From contig CAMBHV010000067.1 in NCBI GenBank assembly GCA_945867255.1, forward strand, positions 1 to 7,029: a stretch of 7,029 nt of DNA, in the 5' to 3' direction. A program made the translations under genes and the position numbers. Numbering within the stretch: the first letter of the stretch is position 1; the number at the start of each line of letters is the position of its first letter. This document shows positions 4,844-7,029 of this stretch, in pieces. Under the pieces are notes generated by a model. That model was not told the origin of the DNA. It did no database searches and worked only from the letters and a program-made list of their open reading frames with translations. The DNA is from an uncultured Clostridia bacterium. Lineage in GTDB: Bacteria > Bacillota > Clostridia > Oscillospirales > Ruminococcaceae.

Positions 4844-6820
4844 TTACGGAGCCCAGCCGGTTTGCGGGTTGGGCTTGGGGCTGCCATATTCCGTTCCGCA
4901 CACGGCGCACAGCGGCCCATGGCTATAAGTTGCCTGGCCGCCTTTGTGCGCTTCCAGGCCGTAAGTTTCCGGGCAGCCTTTTGTGGCACAGGCATACCAA
5001 TGGTTTTGGCCGTCATGCTTCAGCACGGTGAACCTGTGCTCCGGTCTTTGCGCAAAAACCGCGGAGGCATCGTTGCTGTACGACATTTCTTCCGAATAGC
5101 AGAATGCATAGCCCTTATATACGGCTGCGCCGCCTAAAGCGGGCGTCGCCTGCTTGCCAAGGGCCTGGCCCCACACGGCGTCTGCCCTGTTCGTATTCAG
5201 AAGATAAGCAACTTCACCGCTGGCAAGTTGCGCTGCGGTTCTGCCGCCATCACTGGTTTCCGTGGAATTGAGATAATAGGTGTTTTCCACCGTATACTGG
5301 CCAAGGCGGCTCCCGGCAATGGGGTTTGCCGTTGACTCATAGCCCGGGTACGTAGCTGTGACCGTTCCGGTGTTGTAACAGTTTTCTACTGCCCCGTCCT
5401 CTATCTGGCCGCAAATGCCACCGACATACCACGCGCCCGTGATGTTGCCGGTGTTATAGCAATCGATCACCTTGCCAGTATAAGAGAACCCGGCAATGCC
5501 GCCAATGGAAGACCCGTTTGAAGACGAAACGCTGCCGGTGTTGTAGCACCGGCTGATCGTGCCTAAGTTATTTCCGACAATGCCGCCAGCACGCATTGAA
5601 CTGACAGCGATATCGCCGCCAAGGTTGTAGCAGTTTTCAATGAGCCCGTAATTCGTGCCGCAAATAGCCCCGGCAAACCCGGAAGACGGCTTTATGCTTG
5701 CATGCACTATGCCGAGGTTTTTCACCACCCCGATTTGCCCGATGGCTTTGAACAGGCCCTCATTGTTGAACACGCCTGCCGCGTTATCGCTTTCGGCACT
5801 CAGGTTGGAAATGGTATATCCGTTTCCGTCAAACGTTCCGTTATAAGGCGTGCTGTATGGCCCAACCTGTATCGCCACCCAGTTCATGCCGTCCGGCATG
5901 GTGATGTTTGCCACAAGGCGCGCGTTCCAAGCTTCATTGTCTGCGTTTTCTTTGAGTTTTTGCGCAAACCAGAACAGGTTGCCGGCGTTTTTGATTTCAT
6001 AATACCCGTCGGCCGCCTGCCTGGCCGGCTGATAGTGCTGTTTGTCTTCGGAAATGCCGTTTTCGTCATATGTAAGCGGCTGCACCTTGATATACCGATA
6101 ATAACCCCAGCTGTTTTCGTTATACGCTTGAAGTTGTTCCAGGCTGTTCAAAATGGCGGTGGCTGAATATCCCTCGTACCGGCTGAAGTCGGGCTTTGTA
6201 TTTGTTGCCATGCAGGAATACGGTGTGGTGGATGTTGCGTTCAGCTCCACCGTTCCACCGTTGACCTGAAAATACCGGTTTGGAAGCGTCGTGCCGTAAG
6301 AACCGTCCACATAGACGGCGTAGGCCGCACCGGCGCCACTGGCGTTGACCGTAACGTTGCCGCCATTGATGATCACGCCGGCCTCTCCTGCCGTGTATCC
6401 GGTGGAAATGGCCCGGGTTTCGGCACTTGCACCGCTTGCCGTGATTTGAAGTGAGCCGCTGCCTCCAATGGTGAGCACACCTTCCGCATGAATGCCGGCC
6501 GGAAACATCCCACCCGATATCGTGATGCTGTTATTACCTTCCAGCTGGATGTTGATATTGCCTTTCGCATAAATGCCGCAAGTGTAATAAGAATCGCTCT
6601 GATACGCGGTATCGATCGCCGCGTTGTTCAGCGTGAGCGTGTTCGTTGCCGCATTGTACGCCACGGTGCCATTGCCCAGCACGTTGCCGGCGTTCTGCTG
6701 TGTGACCTGCGTGCCGTTCACCCACAGATCATATTCTCCTTCCGCCAGGGCCGTTGCCGGCAGCAGCCCTGCCAGCAGCAAAAACGCCAGCAGGCAGATT
6801 AGGAATCTTGCTTTTTTCAT
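4844..6820 (-). CDS. Large secreted GLUG-repeat surface protein
   Basis: A 658-residue exported protein. Seen in order: a clear signal peptide (1-26, basic start, Leu-rich core, TALA cleavage); a beta-rich, Asn/Gly/Thr-rich region from about 28 to 215 with alternating IYAKGNINIQL-type strands, like carbohydrate-binding beta-solenoids of gut Firmicutes; a linker with YYEIKNAGNLFWFAQ; a FDGNGYTISNL strand (around 330); four GLUG-type repeats of about 28 residues (starting near 383, 411, 439 and 466), each with GGIxG and C-Y-N-T-G (N-L-G in the first); then the RTAAQLASGEVAYLLN and WGQALG closing segment usual after GLUG repeats; and a tail with two cysteine pairs (Cys611/616, Cys638/641). It ends in PNPQTGWAP with no membrane anchor. 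The start is ATG with AAGGGG ten bases upstream. It likely binds glycans or other cells; no enzyme motif is visible. Confidence 0.85.
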   Translation of the reverse strand: MKKARFLICLLAFLLLAGLLPATALAEGEYDLWVNGTQVTQQNAGNVLGNGTVAYNAATNTLTLNNAAIDTAYQSDSYYTCGIYAKGNINIQLEGNNSITISGGMFPAGIHAEGVLTIGGSGSLQITASGASAETRAISTGYTAGEAGVIINGGNVTVNASGAGAAYAVYVDGSYGTTLPNRYFQVNGGTVELNATSTTPYSCMATNTKPDFSRYEGYSATAILNSLEQLQAYNENSWGYYRYIKVQPLTYDENGISEDKQHYQPARQAADGYYEIKNAGNLFWFAQKLKENADNEAWNARLVANITMPDGMNWVAIQVGPYSTPYNGTFDGNGYTISNLSAESDNAAGVFNNEGLFKAIGQIGVVKNLGIVHASIKPSSGFAGAICGTNYGLIENCYNLGGDIAVSSMRAGGIVGNNLGTISRCYNTGSVSSSNGSSIGGIAGFSYTGKVIDCYNTGNITGAWYVGGICGQIEDGAVENCYNTGTVTATYPGYESTANPIAGSRLGQYTVENTYYLNSTETSDGGRTAAQLASGEVAYLLNTNRADAVWGQALGKQATPALGGAAVYKGYAFCYSEEMSYSNDASAVFAQRPEHRFTVLKHDGQNHWYACATKGCPETYGLEAHKGGQATYSHGPLCAVCGTEYGSPKPNPQTGWAP

Positions 6821-6836
6821 CGCTGTTGTTCCCCTT

Positions 6837-7029
6837 CAACTACATTTTTCGATTCTTGCGGTCAAAAAACAAAAAGGCGCTTTTCGCATGCAAGCAAGTG
6901 GGTAAAACGCAGCTGCCCGCACTTTCATTTCGGGCCGGCCGAACAGAGCAAGTTCTTTTCGGCTTACCTGGTTTCCAGTTTCCCCTTCGCTTTTTTCGCA
7001 CATGCACGATTGGGCACGGCTGCATGTTC
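6837..7029 (-). promoter_or_regulatory. Structured leader of the GLUG protein gene, no promoter visible
   Basis: The 200 bases upstream of the ATG have no recognisable -35/-10 pair, so the promoter may lie beyond the window. On the minus strand the segment TTCGGC (complement of 6938-6943) can pair either upstream with GCCGAA (6958-6963) or, as TTCGG, downstream with CCGAA (6929-6933). The two pairings exclude each other. A small CTGG-AAA-CCAG hairpin lies at 6968-6978. It matches no riboswitch class that I can recognise. Confidence 0.35.
6864..6910 (-). terminator. Terminator or attenuator candidate ahead of the GLUG gene
   Basis: On the minus strand GCGTTTT (6904-6910) pairs with AAAA-G-CGC (6877-6884, one bulged G) around a 19-base loop, then CTTTTTGTTTTTT follows. 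The U-rich tract is striking; the stem is weak. It ends about 44 bases before the ATG at 6820. It could end an upstream gene outside the window or act as an attenuator with the competing hairpins just before it. Confidence 0.4.

Noticed and set aside
4583..5137. A 184-codon plus-strand frame with a hydrophobic FIIIGCTFFAASG run
   Set aside because: Half of it is antisense to the GLUG protein; no ribosome site and no family match. The hydrophobic run comes from the hairpin at 4772-4792.
5330..5680. GLUG repeats considered as a DNA-level tandem repeat
   Set aside because: The similarity is in the protein motif only. The codons have diverged, so it is an old domain repeat and not a recent DNA expansion.
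6836..6928. A 30-codon minus-strand frame in the GLUG leader, ending at the next gene's ribosome site
   Set aside because: It has no Shine-Dalgarno sequence and crosses the U-rich run. A leader peptide is possible but not supported.
6929..6943. GGCCGGCC palindrome region as a protein or phage attachment site
   Set aside because: No integrase, tRNA end or second copy is present. It is better explained as part of a leader hairpin.

Overview
This window reads as ordinary chromosome from a GC-rich Bacillota, most likely a gut Clostridia of the Oscillospiraceae type. That placement is an inference. It rests on AGGAGG-like ribosome sites ahead of every gene, Gram-positive style extended -10 promoters (TGCTATAAT), a secreted GLUG-repeat protein with CYNTG motifs and a PQTG end, and a lysophospholipase, HAD and GpsA gene set. 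No rRNA, tRNA, CRISPR array, transposase, integrase or phage gene is visible.

Layout, left to right. (1) Positions 1-1225 hold a minus-strand unit. A near-consensus promoter (1197-1225) drives a YjjG-type HAD nucleotidase (GTG start at 1159), followed by an overlapping alpha/beta hydrolase of the monoacylglycerol lipase/lysophospholipase class that runs off the left edge. (2) Positions 1160-1667 are a roughly 500-base gap with a long GC-rich hairpin terminator (1250-1298), a perfect 17-bp tandem duplication and smaller repeats, but no credible gene. (3) Positions 1668-3301 hold a second minus-strand pair: a Gph-like HAD phosphatase overlapping gpsA (glycerol-3-phosphate dehydrogenase) by an ATGA junction, led by an extended -10 promoter and a 5'-end hairpin. 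(4) A divergent promoter reads right into a secreted C39-like cysteine peptidase (3523-4311) that ends in a strong intrinsic terminator (4386-4424). (5) Positions 4425-4843 contain no gene. (6) Positions 4844-6820, minus strand, encode a large secreted beta-rich protein with GLUG repeats. Its leader (6837-7029) can form competing hairpins and ends in a U-rich run.

How the genes may work together. Both minus-strand units pair a HAD phosphatase with an enzyme of glycerol or glycerolipid chemistry: GpsA makes sn-glycerol-3-phosphate, and the hydrolase would cleave acylglycerols or lysophospholipids. A shared role in phospholipid supply or metabolite clean-up is possible but is inference only. 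The C39-like peptidase and the GLUG protein are both exported and probably act at the cell surface. They are separate transcription units.

I do not see a convincing new multi-gene system. The most unusual points are an altered GPSF-type motif in GpsA, a structured leader ahead of the GLUG protein, that protein's sorting-like PQTG end without a membrane anchor, and near-identical divergent extended -10 elements at 3390-3461.
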